From the NCBI RefSeq assembly GCF_010015445.1, contig NC_053115.1, forward strand, positions 18,603,005-18,667,004: a stretch of DNA of 64,000 nt, read 5' to 3'. Position 1 is the first letter of the stretch. Every line of letters begins with the position of its first letter. The position numbers were made by a program, and so were the translations under genes. Source of the DNA: Perca fluviatilis (taxonomy: Eukaryota; Chordata; Actinopteri; Perciformes; Percidae). Shown in pieces: positions 48,540 through 61,501 of the stretch. The notes under the pieces are model-generated. The model saw nothing but the letters and a program-made list of their open reading frames with translations. It ran no database searches and had not been told where the DNA came from.

Positions 48540-48613
48540 GGCAACTGACCGAAATTTCAGCGGGTCATCGGCCGTTTCGGGAAAGCAACAACAAAAAAGG
48601 AGCGCAAGGAAAT
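48540..48613 (+). other. fkbp5: probable noncoding exon 1 of fkbp5
   Basis: GAAAT followed by GTAAGTC at 48614 is a strong donor preceded by CpG-containing sequence. The matching acceptor is CATAACAG before 52953, giving a 4.3-kb intron 1. The start of the exon is not determinable; 48540 is a guess. Confidence 0.45.
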
Positions 48614-48925
48614 GTAAGTCATTTACTCTATTCCATCTATTCTGATGCTAAAAGATTTCATTAATGACTTAATTACTGCATATGGTTTACCGGCTTTCTA
48701 GTGCTTTCTGTTCACGCCTGGCTGAGTTAAATGGACACTTGTTATACATCATAAACATAAAAACGAGTCTAAAAAAAACGTTAATGACGAAAACAACAAC
48801 ATGTCCGGTTAAGGTTGTCTGATAATAAGATGTTTTAGGGTGGATGTTGAATTTGTCACACGTGTGGGGGGCATTTAAGGTTACAGCTCCCACTGTGCTC
48901 TGGAAAATAAAGGCTGATAAGACTG

Positions 48926-48940
48926 CGTGTGTGTGTGTGT

Positions 48941-48983
<43 letters not shown>

Positions 48984-49005
48984 TGGGTGGGTGGGTGTGT
49001 GTGGC
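48926..49005. repeat. (GT)n microsatellite
   Basis: GT run with occasional GGTG and GGGTGG interruptions, in fkbp5 intron 1. Confidence 0.95.
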
Positions 49006-49566
49006 TGTGGTTCCCAATGGAGGTGGATGAGGACAACAGTTTACATGTAGGATCCCTTTAGGCTTTAGGTGTTCTTTATAAAGTACAGGTGGTATTTACT
49101 GTTTCTGAGAATTGGTAACAGTAACTCTAATTCATTCTGTGTGGATTCCTATTAATTGTGGACCAAGTTGTATATTACAGGACATAATGGTAACCTCTGA
49201 ATAACTTTAAATATAGGCTATGGCATTATCACAGTCTTTATGTGTATTTAGATTTAGATGAGGTGGTTAGATTGAGCAGAGTTGGCCTGCTGACATAGAC
49301 ACGGGTTGAAACAAAGTCCCATAGATGAATCACACTGCCTGAAGGAGATATTTAATGAATTTAAACAATGATCTTGTCCAAATACACTGACATGTAAAGA
49401 TTAAAAGTACATATACCACTGTAGCAGAATTTCCAAAAAGCGATGTCTATAAAAGCAGCTTTTCTTGCATAATTTTGTGAACTGCCTGATGTCTTTGTCA
49501 TGTTAAACAATAATCTCCATTGCCAGACAGTGCTCTGCCTCAGGATGTCAGGCTATGAGTCTGTCA

Positions 49567-49581
49567 TGCACAGGGTGTTCT
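49567..49581. promoter_or_regulatory. fkbp5: glucocorticoid response element, fkbp5 intron 1 site A
   Basis: TGCACAGGGTGTTCT has a perfect TGTTCT half and an ACA half at 3-bp spacing. It is about 950 bases into intron 1. Confidence 0.5.
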
Positions 49582-50075
49582 CGCATGTTTTCATACTGTA
49601 TGAATCAGCAGCAGAGTACGGATGTGAGACAGAATGTACAGATACACCGTGTGCGTCTGTGGATGTGGTCTTTGCCTCATTATGTTCTGTTCCTGCATTC
49701 CTCCGCAGGGTATCTGAGTTTAGATACATGTAGCCTACATGCCATTTTATCTGTGTTGTAACTATTTGCAGTGAGTTTACCTGTTCAGTGTTTAATAATT
49801 AATTCTTTCATACAGAAAAAGCAAAAAGTTAAATGATAAAATTGATGGAATGAATAAGTTTTAATGATGGTAATTTGTTTTTAATGGTAATTCATAACAC
49901 TATAACTCCACTTGCTTTATTTAATTTAATTTAAATTGTGTATTAATGTAAATGGTCAATTTGAATATTTAAAATCAGCTTACTTTCATTCAGAAATTGA
50001 TGCTGGGTTGTACGTGAGGGGGTCTCAGATTGGTAAACACCATCAGGCTTTGCCAGCGGGGAACTGTGAATAGAA

Positions 50076-50090
50076 GGAACATTGTGTTCA
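50076..50090. promoter_or_regulatory. fkbp5: glucocorticoid response element, fkbp5 intron 1 site B
   Basis: GGAACATTGTGTTCA has near-consensus halves with 3-bp spacing. In mammals intronic GREs drive FKBP5 induction. Confidence 0.6.
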
Positions 50091-50099
50091 GACAGACAG

Positions 50100-50101
<2 letters not shown>

Positions 50102-50130
<29 letters not shown>

Positions 50131-50175
50131 TGCATGCACGCACGCACGTACGCACACACACACACACACACACAT
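50102..50175. repeat. (CA)n/(CGCA)n microsatellite
   Basis: CA runs separated by a 'gcatgcacgcacgcacg' stretch, in fkbp5 intron 1. Confidence 0.95.
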
Positions 50176-51258
50176 GCACGCACGAGTTACATCTAAGATG
50201 AAATCCATGAAATTTAAAAGACACAGGACGAGTTGTTGTGTGAACAGAAGAAACAGAAATGTGCTGTGCTTGTGCTAAAGAGTTTAGTTAACGACTCTTG
50301 ATCTTTGAAAGTGACACACACAATTGAAGAAGCAGAATAAATTGAGCAGATATCAGTAAGACCGATGTTTAAGGTTTTGTCCTGTGGCTTGAGGAACATG
50401 GGTGCACCATGGCTTGGGCTGTTACTGTTACTAAGATTGTTCTCACGCTAGAAAAATGAGTTCAAATTGATTTCTTAATCAATATTCAACTCAATGAGTT
50501 TATTGCCAAGTTGATGTATCTCAGGCCATGCTCTGCTTCTTCATTTTCCTACTACAGGCTTTTTAAGAACTTATTCACCATGGCAGAATATCCTAATATT
50601 TGCACGTGGTCATCAACAGCATCTGGACTGTAAAGTAAAGTAAAGACAGGACAACTGGTGGAAAAATCTAGAAAACTGTTGCAGGGAATAAGCTCTACCT
50701 TTTTAACCTTAAACCATCTCTGTTAAGTGGTGATTTGTTTTAAATTTATTACATTTAGAAACATTTCAGGCCTATATTGGCTTTATACCTCTGTACCTGA
50801 TGAAGAGCCAATTTAGGCTTGAAGCATTGCACTTTTAAATATAAAGGGGACAAGCAGCATAGTTGGGAGTCTTTCAGAATCAGAAAACACTTGTTGGTCA
50901 GACTAACGTCCATTTTTATCGTAGTAGATGTTACATTTTCATTTGTAATCGTTACTTCACAACTCCGGCCTAACATTAGTGACATTCCAGTCTAGTCCCA
51001 GAGCAGCTGTGAGCTGATGCTATTCGAGCAAGCGTTAACATCTCAGCTGTTGCATGTGATGATAATCACCAAATAGTGTTTGCCAACATGCATAACATAG
51101 CTAACTAGCTTTTTCATTGTCTTCAAACAATGTCAATATTATCCTGCCAGGGCAGACTGCAAATGCCTGCAGCCGTGTGTATTGAGGCATCGAATAACTG
51201 CAACGTTGACAATTGCTCCTGTGATGAGGGAGGCAACGTTTAGCAGCTGTAACGCTAT

Positions 51259-51294
51259 CTATATATCTACCTACCTACCTACCTACCTACCTAC

Positions 51295-51388
<94 letters not shown>

Positions 51389-51390
51389 GC
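51259..51390. repeat. compound tetranucleotide array (CTAC)(CTAT)(CTGT)
   Basis: Three related tetranucleotide blocks in succession, each about 6 to 15 units, consistent with point mutation and expansion of one ancestral array. Confidence 0.97.
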
Positions 51391-51682
51391 TCAGACAGAC
51401 AGCTCAGCTCAGATTAGTCATCTTGTTTACTTATTCTTTGACCAGACAGTGCCTAATTTTAATCAATATTTTGCCGACTTTAAACATTTTTATTTAGAGC
51501 AGTTATCGAACATTTTTGATACCGAAATATTTTCATAGCATTGCGTATTAAATGTCCTGTCAGATTCATAATCTTGTTTACTTATTCTAAAAATGTTGTC
51601 TAGAACAGAACAGGTTAAAGGTTTTACACAAAATACCTCAGGTATCATATTGACACTATATCGAATTCTTTTAATCTTTGTC

Positions 51683-51730
51683 ATTCAATCAATCAATCAA
51701 TCAGTCAGTCAGTCAGTCAGTCAGTCTGTC
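51683..51730. repeat. (AATC)n(AGTC)n array
   Basis: Five or so AATC units run into about six AGTC units, another compound tetranucleotide. Confidence 0.93.
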
Positions 51731-52980
51731 AGGTTGGTTACCGAACCAGGGTACTAGTACCAATTATTAAAAACTGTGCCAAAAATTCTTTGTCTGATTT
51801 GTTTGATACTATTTCTGTGAGAAAGAATTTGTTGCTAGCAAATACAAAACGTGCAAAAAAACTAAATACAAAAAAATGTTTGTGACCAAATACCTTACAA
51901 ATCGATAAGGTGACAGTATACTGTGCAGCATTTGGAATGAGAATTGGTGCTATAAAAATCACTAGTTATGTGGACATAATGGCTATGCTGGGAGAGGTCA
52001 AATGCTACTGTAACAGTAACACGGCCTGAAAGACCTAGCGGAGACAACATTTGAGCTATATCACATCAACATCACCAGACAAAACCAGACAGCACATAGC
52101 CTCATATTCTGATATGTATATTAGTGTATCACCTCTGAATTGGAGTCATGGTCAAATTCAAGATGTTAACCTGCCTCATCACAAACAAAGAGAGATTACA
52201 AGACTGTATTTGTGATGGCGCAGCTTTATTAGTACAGAGTGTGTGAGCGTAGTTGAGCCCACACTTTCCCTGCACATACAAGACTTTCAGAAAAAAGACT
52301 AATGTTGAAATACTCATTACAAAAAACAGTGAAGATATCGAAATGAGGTTCTGCCGTGCTGCAAATTTTATTTTGCTGCGCATAAAATATGCGGATGTCA
52401 TTTATTGATTGACAAAGAGAAAAAAGGGCCATAAACTAATAATCTTGAACATACTGTACTTTGGTAAGTGCAGCTCGTGTTACAAAATAAGATGACTGAA
52501 GTAAGCAACACACTGCTGCCTTTGACATTATATTTATGTATTTACTTCATCTGTGGGTGATCAAACAAGGTGCGGTACAGTTAAGGGATTTCAGAACTGC
52601 AGTGCAAAGTAATGTTCCTCATACAGCTGGGATCAATGCTACTGTGGCTTTTGCAATAAAAATGTAAATATATCTCCAGTACAGTACATGGCTTTAGAAC
52701 ATGTGTCCTTAAATAGCTACAAGTTATATAATGTGGAGGAGAAAGTCATATTTACTGGATGGATTATGGAGATCTTGCATTGGTATTTTTGTGAAACAGA
52801 GACTGTGATTTTCCAGTCCATCTCCACAAATTAGATTTATTTCATGTGCCATTTTCCTTGTTGCGCGTTTGTCCCAAAGTGAAAACATGAGACAAGAAAA
52901 GTTATTTATGGTGCTCAGATTGCTAACACGTTGGCTTGTGTGTTCATAACAGTGTTAACGTGTGATGCCCACACGCAGAA

Positions 52981-55900
52981 ATGACCACTGATCAGGATCT
53001 GACTATCGATGGCCAGCCAGCCACAGCCATGTTTGCTGCAAAGGGCATTGATGTAACACCTAATAAAGACCAAGGAGTCATCAAGGTATTTATTGTCATT
53101 GCTTTAACGTTAATGTTTTATTGTTGCACAAATAGGACTCATTGTTCCACCATATGGCATGGTCATGATTTCTCATGATCTCTTATCTCTTCTACATTCT
53201 CTGTTTAAAAGGTTTCTCAGTTGAACTGTTCTGTCTGCAGGTTGTGAAGCGTCAGGGGCTCGATGGAGAGCGGCCAATGATTGGAGACAGAGTGGTCGTC
53301 CACTACACCGGAAAGCTGCTCACTGGGAAGAAATTTGACAGCAGTCGAGATCGCAGAGAACCTTTTTGCTTTAATGTGGGCAAAGGTAGGTGACTTTATG
53401 CACTACTGTCATACTTGAGGGTGCCTTTGTGTTGTCTCTTACATTAATAGTTTGACATTTTGGAAAATATGCTTACTTGCTGAGAGTTAGATGAGATGAT
53501 TTACCCCTCCACTCACCAGCACCTCAATTAATACGGACTACACCTGTCTTGAAACTTGGCCTTCATTTTGATGTCAACTACACACTTGCAAAATTGTGAC
53601 TGCATCTTTACTTTAAGTAAACATTTGAATGCAGTACTTGTACTGTGCTGGGTATGAATAGTTTTACTATTAATAGTTAATAATTTGACTTCAGAAAAAA
53701 AGTTTTTAGTACATCTTCTACCACTGCAAATATCAACATTCCCAGTTAGAGACATTTTGAAAAGTAAAGCAAATACAGGTGGTGCATTGGTGCAGAATGA
53801 AACACTGATGTATGAAACTGCCAATTTATAATTTACTTATTAATTGAAGTTGACCGATTGTTCCAGCCCACTTTAACCCCGGGTTTAATGAATAAGAATG
53901 CAGCTTTGCAGTAACTCTGAGTCCTCTCAGTGATGCGCGGTTCAGACACACCCACCCGGCTTGTTATGAAAGCCAATCTGCAAAAATATGCATTAATCAA
54001 CCACTCGAACAGGACCAAGTATAGAGACGGACTACATTTTATTCTCAGCAACATCTCTTATAGGTTTTTTTATTTGCTTCATCCACTCACAGGACAAGTC
54101 CTCAAGGCCTGGGATATTGCTGTGTTGTCCATGCAGAGAGGTGAGGTGTGCATGTTCCTGTGTAAGCCAGAGTACGCTTATGGATCTGCTGGAAATCCTA
54201 ACAAAATTCCTCCCAACTCTTCAGTAGTGTTTGAGGTAGGTATGCTACATTAGTGCTGCCATTTGTGCCGTGAATTACATCACACTGAGGGACCCTGATC
54301 ATTTAGGAGTATGTGTCAGTCTCTGCAGATTTCAGTTAAACTGAGCTATTGAAATTAGCTGGATACATGCTTAAACATAATTAGCTCTTACCAGTGTATC
54401 ACCGTGTGTATTTTGTCAATAGCAAATTGCTGCCAATAGGTCCCGAAACATCCCAGTTAGATAGTATCATCCACTGAACGAACCAAGTAGGCCTGGCTTG
54501 TTGCATGATCCAAATGTTCTTCAAAACTTGTTATTTTCAGCGTGTAATGTGTTCATAGGTTGCGGTTAATGTTCCTTGATGCAACCTGAGTGTAAAGTAA
54601 ACACAAAGAAAGCGAATAGCGAGGGACAAATCGGCGGTGCCGGAACTATCCGGTAAATGAACCGTCGTCGATCAAGACTAGAGAGAAAGAGACGGGGAAG
54701 AAAAGGTGGAAGGCAGCGAAAATTAAGAGAGTTTTTATTTTATTATATACTACATTTTATTCTCATCAATGATATTGCATGTTGATATCCCGACAGTCAG
54801 TGTTTAATGACAGAGGTTCTGTCTCGTCATTACAACAAATATTTTTAAGTGGTGCAATGAATAGTTGCAACAATATTTACAGACATACTGTATACTGTTA
54901 GACAGACTGGAATAAGATGATTTTTCAAACCTAAAGCTAGGGGGAATATAAAAGAGGGGACTGGATGTTAAGGGGCTTTAGTTAGCTGAGAGGGATGTAT
55001 TTATCTTAGTTTGTCTTGTCCTAGTAGAGGTATGGTGTGTATACATACAGTATATGTCTCAATACACAATCTTCCTGTACTGTTTCTCCAATAGTCATTA
55101 TTTCTCCTTCTTTTTTTATTTCCATGACATGATGTGACAACTCCTACTTCTTTTTTGTCATATATTTGTTGTTCTCCTCCCACATCTCTGTAACACCGTA
55201 CACCGAGTTGTGCAGGGATGTGATTTAGCATTTGCTTCATAGCCATATTTGTGTATGTGTAACAATGATTGAGTCAAAGTTTACAACAAAACAGATGGAG
55301 CTACTAAAGTTTGAAGGAGAGATTCTCACAGACGATTCCGGCATCATGAGAAGAATAAAGGTCAAAGGTGACGGTTACACTAATCCCAACGATGGAGCAA
55401 GTGTTGAAGGTAAGGCCATTTTCTTCCTTCTTGGATAATTCATGATATTTTGCCAAATAACCACTACATTAAACGGCTACATAAGAGGTTAAATTGTGTC
55501 ATGATTTGTGTCGTATGACCCACAGTGCACCTAGAGGGAAAGTGTGGTGGTCGACTGTTTGACTGCAGGGATGTCAGCTTTGTGGTTGGTGAGGCTGAAG
55601 ATAAAGGCGTTCCTTTCGGAGTGGACCGAGCCATGGACAAGATGCAAAAAGGAGAATGCTGTTTACTTCACTTAAAACCAAAGTAAGTTACTGAAAATCC
55701 TTAAAAAAACTGCTTTTGCTCTCTCAATGCAGGTGCAGTGAGACAGTCTTTATGTGGGATTGCTTTCGGTAATAATCTCTGCTAGATTTTCATGCTGTGG
55801 TCCTCCATTACACCTGTTAAGCCAAAATACAATTATGTCCCCAAGAACCATTAATTCATTGTACTTGATGTAGGATTTCTGTCAGATGATGATTTCATTA

Positions 55901-58245
55901 ATTCTGCTATTTTAAAATGCAGTCCAGATCGGCTGGAAAACAAAAACAAATACAAAATAAGAAAACCTTATTACCGTACAGGACCATCATTAATTAAAAA
56001 AATTTCATTAAGACATTTGATGGCCTGTGGAACAAAAGAGAACTTGGATCTGTTTTTTTGTAAACAGAGGAGCACAGTATCGTCATCCAGAAGGCAGCAG
56101 TTCAAATGAGGAGGCAAGGGCGTGCCCCTGATCACCCACAATGCTGTTTGCCTAAATTTACAAAGGTCCAGTCTTTTAGCCATGCGGTTACTGATTCTAT
56201 TTATAATATATATTTTGTACATTTGTGTGTGGAGTCAGAACATACTCACATATATTAAATATTATTGAACAGTATTGTGTCTGTCTTCTCACAGTAATCT
56301 CAAATACTAATGAAAGGCTAACATTTGCCTGATATAGTGTGGATATGGTACTGATATTGGTTTAGCAATATTCTGTATTGGTCCAAAACCTACATGTACA
56401 ATACCTTTGATCTCTTAATTGTCAGGGTCAATTCTAAAAAGCTTAATATCTATCACTCTTGAAGAGTGAAATGTGTGATTTGGGTCTGAAAGAACATCTG
56501 AATGAGAAGTCAGTCATCCAAAATATGAAGAAAATTCATATTAGACAGAAATAAGGCGTAATTAAGTAAAAGTATGAAGTAAATAGAATGCATTGTACTG
56601 CCCAATCCACATAATATCATTCCCTTAACCCCGCCCACACCAACCTTACCCATTATCTCCTCAAGCAAAGGCAATAAAAAGTACAAGTCCTAGGAATTCA
56701 TACAACACGAACAATTTATACTGAGAGTGAATGCTAACAAGCAGTAAACTAACACAGAAACAAATCTGAAATAAAGACAGAAAGAAAGAAAAAGCAGAAA
56801 GAAAAGCAGAAAATACTTAATACATAATGCTTCTCCAACTTAATTCACACAAATCCTCATGAATTACTCTTCATAAGAATCAGAACTATTCATTGCCACT
56901 AATGTAACTCCTATATCTTCCCTTTCAAGAAACTGTACAATATTATTTAAAATGCATCTTGTTTATTTTGCAATATGTATGACATTTCTTCTAATGACAT
57001 ACATGACGCCATCGTCCTAATCCACTTACCTATAGATGTGTTTTTGCAAGTAAGAGCTATCAGCCTCTTCACTTGCAAAATACACATATTAAACTGCACG
57101 CACTGGCTGTAATACTGTCTTTTGTATTAACATAATCAAGGTATAGATTCATAATAATTAGGTTATAAAGGGAGTTGTACTGAGACCAACTTCACATCAG
57201 CCATTAAAGTGTGTTCTTTTACATTATTGCAGTCTAAGCAAGTGTCTGGAATATTACTGTGAATAGTATACATTTTAACTGGTAAGGGAATTTTCCCCAG
57301 TGGCATGTATTAAATAAATGCACAGGTGTGCTTTCCCACAACATAGTTTAAATGGCAAGTGGCTTGAGTTGACTGTTGACATTTGATACAATCTTTGTAC
57401 TCAGTTTGGCTGTTTGATATAGAAGTTGGGTGTTATGTTTTGTATTATGACCAGACTCATGATCTGTCATGTTTTATCTTTTCTTTTTTCACAGGTATGG
57501 TTTTGGAAACAAAGGTAAACCAGAATACAAAATTGGACCAGACAAAGACATCATATACGAAGTTACCCTCAAAGACTTTCAAAGGGTGAGCTCTGCTTAC
57601 TACTTTATATTTTAAAGAAATAAACAGTCACACTCTACATTAGACTAGATTTGGTTAATACGGTAGTGTGGCTTTGGTTCATTTTTCTTTTTAAGACAAA
57701 CTCATTCAAGCACACTTTCAAAAAGTCCTACATAGTTATGTAGATAATTTCAGCTGACTGCCTAAAACATGAAAAAAAAATGATGTTAATTGTTTTTCCA
57801 CAAGGCCAAAGAATCATGGGAAATGGACTTGCCTGAAAAGCTAAATTTGGCTGTTGGAGTTAAGCATAGAGGGAATCAATATTTTAAGGTACAGTTCCAT
57901 GCTGATCTTTTGTCTTAACAGTTTTTTTCTTAATTGTTACCATGTTCATAAAATGGTATTATCTTCCTGTATTAGGCAGGGCTATACTACCAGGCAGTCA
58001 TCCAGTACCAGCGTATCGTTTCCTGGCTAGAGATGGAGTGTGGTACTGGGCTGGATCAGCATAAAAAGATACAGACTTTTATACTGACATCACACCTCAA
58101 CTTAGCCTTGTGTTTCCTGCGGATAAAAGAGTTCTCACAAGCTGTGGAGCACTGCAACAAGGTGAGCTGCAAGGCCCTGATGGTATTTATCCATATTTAA
58201 CATTTTACTTTTACTACATTGTCTCTCTGTATATTAACTAATTAA

Positions 58246-58276
<31 letters not shown>

Positions 58277-58626
58277 AAGGCAATTGAGCTCGATGAGAAC
58301 AATGAGAAGGCTTTGTATCGTCGTGGGGAAGCCCGTCTCCTTCGTAACGAGTTCAGCCTTGCCATAGAAGACTTTCAGCTTGTGCTGCAAGTCAACCCCT
58401 CAAATCGAGCAGCCCGTGCTCATATTTCCATCTGCCAGAGCAAGATAAAGGAACATCATGAACAGGACAAGAAGACCTATGCCAACATGTTCCAGAAATT
58501 TGCAGAACGGGACGCCAAGGTCAGTAAATTCACTGCTCTTTGCTAAATATAGACAAGTGTTTTCTTTTGTAACAATAATCTTAAATTAGAAGAAACCAGT
58601 ACAACTTTAAAAATAAAATAAACACA

Positions 58627-58722
<96 letters not shown>

Positions 58723-59582
58723 CAGAGCTTTCCAGAGTTTTATGACCTACCAAAACAGTTCTTGTGTTAAAAAGGAACATTTGATTTGTATTTCACCTCT
58801 GGAAATTACATCGGGCACATCTGACTCCCATAAATTAGGTAATCTATCTAGTGGGGAATTATTTTTCAACTAATGGTCAGCCATTTTGGATATCATGGTT
58901 AGAATTATTGATACAATGGATGGAGATCCATCCCACCACTATACCAACCAAATGTACTACAATGTACTACAATTCAATAATATAGCTGATTCTTTTTTCT
59001 CAAAGGTTTCAATTACATTTTTGATAGTAAAACGCCCTGCTATATCCTCATCCTGTGTATTATTGTGCTTTCTTCACTATTATGCTGACCTCTAGTGTTC
59101 ATTCATTAATTTATTAATTTTCTTACCTATTGATGCAGATGCTCTTCTCTGTTAAAAGGAGAAATTATCTCAAGTAAAAAAGCATAACAAAAAATGTAAA
59201 AAAAACAACAACTTCTTAATTTTGACAAATCTAAATTTGGTTAGTTTCTACGGTTTTGATTTATTTATATTTTACTGTACATACATGTACTGTACTTATA
59301 TAACTGATTTTCAGTTTGTTACATAAGGCGGCACATTCTCACGAAATGCACATTCATAGTGTATGATTGAAGAAATAATAAAAAATTAATAATAATTTTT
59401 ATCAGTTTAAAGACTTGCCCTATCAACAATGGTTTATTTTAGACTGCTGTAGTCATGTATAATTCATCTCCCCAAAACAGGTTGGGAAGACTAAGAGGAG
59501 GCGGGATGAGAGTGCGAGGAGCGGCATGAATGGTGAAATGGGCATCAAGCGACGGCGAAGGAGTCAGGACTGTCCATCGTAA
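52981..59582 (+). CDS. fkbp5: peptidyl-prolyl isomerase FKBP5 (FKBP51), Hsp90 co-chaperone
   Basis: Ten coding exons with agreeing phases: 52981-53085, 53241-53385, 54093-54235, 55295-55409, 55526-55682, 57495-57585, 57805-57888, 57976-58161, 58280-58519 and 59481-59582. They give 455 residues (human 457). FK1 (about 32-138) keeps pocket residues in [32 protein letters not shown] and VVFE. FK2 (about 146-254) includes [16 protein letters not shown]. The TPR domain (about 265-400) keeps carboxylate-clamp residues in HLNLAL and [12 protein letters not shown]. The protein binds the Hsp90 C-terminus and lowers steroid-receptor hormone affinity (known in mammals). Two oddities are proline in the FK1 loop (AGNPNKIPP), where human FKBP51 has Leu119, and a basic tail (KTKRRR and IKRRRR) instead of the acidic/polar mammalian tail. 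The 5' UTR begins at an acceptor before 52953. fkbp4 is the alternative; synteny favours fkbp5. Confidence 0.92.
58245..58274 (+). repeat. fkbp5: (TG)n tract abutting an fkbp5 splice acceptor
   Basis: About 14 TG units run directly into TTTAAG, the acceptor of the exon starting at 58280. The intron is only 118 bases, so the repeat replaces the usual polypyrimidine tract. Confidence 0.9.
58620..58716. repeat. (ACGC)n(AC)n microsatellite
   Basis: About 12 ACGC units followed by some 22 AC units, in the last fkbp5 intron. Confidence 0.97.
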
Positions 59583-61501
59583 AAGTGACATTTGAAAGGG
59601 CGAAAAAGAAAGACGTCTTCATTTGCTTTCCAAGCCAAGGGAGCAGAGGCATGAACGAAGTCATATAAAAGCTTCTAATCCAAACCTCCTTATCCCAAAA
59701 TCCAACGTTACCATTCCTGCATATAAAGCAGAGTGAAAGCAGAGATGTTTGCAAGCCAAACAGCCTTTCCCTTCCCATTCTGACTGTGCGAATACCAGGA
59801 CGTACCTCTCTGTGGAATTAGTCCTGCAGAATTAGTGAGTTAAGATTGTTAAACACTTCTGGCCCCCACCTTTTATTTAAAAAAATATAGTTTATTTCTT
59901 CAAAATTCCATTGTATTTGTCATTAGGCTACTGTGTAGAGTTCAGATGTGCCTCCACAGTGTGTTTCCAATTCCCAAACTGTACGTGCTGGTTTTCAGAC
60001 CTCTGGCTTGTATTTGGTATTAAGCCTTTTCTTGGGCAGCTGCATGCATGCATCACAAGGTGTTCAGGATTCAGACTTGAAATTTTGCTATTTTCTAAAT
60101 GTGCAATATGTATTTTGGATAAAAGGTGTAACAAGTCCCGTTAGCTCAGTGGCATTTGAAACCTTTCTGTTCTTTGGTTCATAAAAACAATCATAGTGTA
60201 AAAAAGCCTGCATTTATGGAATGTTGGGAAAAACTAAAATACGAAAAAAGCAACAACAAAAAAATACTACAAAACCAGCTCACAAAAAGAATTCTCCTGC
60301 AAACATGAATCTGCATTATTGCCTAAATCACTGATAGAAACCTCGAGTTTCCAATGAACAGTGGCAGAGAATAGAATCTGAAATAAGCACAAACTCCAGA
60401 TACTAAATTATACCAAAACATAAAACAAATAATACTAATAATAACTGTAATTCTGGCAAATTCACTGTATTTTGTTACTGCTAGAAACAACTGAAATAAT
60501 ATTATTTTGTGACATTAAGCTACTACCTAAAGCCAAATCAGTAAATTTTTTTTAAGCCTATACTGAACCTAAACTGTGGTGTAGAGAGATTATTTCCAGA
60601 CATACAATTTAAATGTAACCCCTTGTTTTGGATAAAGACGAGGCAGTGTTTTACAATGGATAAGACCACCGTCATGCACTAAAATAAAAATAATTTATTC
60701 ACGAATACATGCATGATAAGTAATTTGTAATTTGTTGAAATCTTGTGTTTTATCCATTAAACACATCACACAGTACAAACCATTTTTTATGAGAGGTCAG
60801 TCTGGTATTAATAGTAAAACAGTGATGACCTATGGGAGTGATATCAGATGATAACATCATTTTTGACTTGACTGATTATATTTTAAGACGGTGGCAGCTG
60901 CAAAAACCTTCATGAAATAAACAGTTCAACATTAAAGGTTTACACTCCTGAGCTTTGGTGGATTTTAGTGATTGATGACTTTCTTCTTCTTTTGCTGTAT
61001 GTTTATCTATCTGCTAATTGCATAAACAAGCATGGCACAATCTCCAGCACACATAAATCCTCATAATTGTGACTTCTTACAAAAGGAGGCATTTGATCAT
61101 AACATCATCCCCATTTCCACCTTTGTATTTGACAGGGTAGATGCACTAGTATTGACCCCTTGAGTACAAGTGGAAGAGGGACACCGAAACCGCAATGGAG
61201 CTTTAAACAGAACCACAGTTTTCTTTTAATGATTCACAAATTCCATGAACTTTGGTTATGTAATCAACTACATAATTTCACATCTGTTTTTTGCCTCAGT
61301 CCTGGAACTAGTGTCTCTTTCTTTGACTGCATCTATTTCTTCATTTTTTAAATTTTTTTACGTGTGAATGTTAGTGGATCGTGGACAATGATGCACTTTG
61401 GTGACTGTGTACTCCACAGTGCTATGGAGAAAGGTCTGGAAATGCCAGACTAGTGACTGTCAAACCAACACTGTTATCTTTTCAGGAAATGTCTGAATAA
61501 A
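59583..61501 (+). other. fkbp5: fkbp5 3' UTR
   Basis: Long AT-rich stretch after the TAA stop without coding signals. Candidate polyadenylation signals are AATAAA at 60916-60921 and at 61496-61501. The end is therefore inferred. Confidence 0.45.

Larger units (their letters stand above)
50300..52952. other. fkbp5 intron 1, remainder
   Basis: AT-rich intron without a recognised exon. It holds the two tetranucleotide arrays listed separately. Confidence 0.5.

Noticed and set aside
51259..51390. CRISPR-like regular repeat
   Set aside because: Simple tetranucleotide repeat without spacers in a vertebrate genome.
51182..51538. Open frame of Tyr-Leu-Pro-Thr repeats
   Set aside because: Translation of a tetranucleotide array.
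52981..59582. Naming the FKBP gene fkbp4 because of the FK1 proline
   Set aside because: Synteny with srsf3 and rab44, the length of 455 residues and the GRE-rich promoter fit fkbp5 better. The alternative is kept only as a caveat.
60134..60170. tRNA-like 'gttagctcagt' word in the fkbp5 3' UTR
   Set aside because: No B-box or cloverleaf follows.
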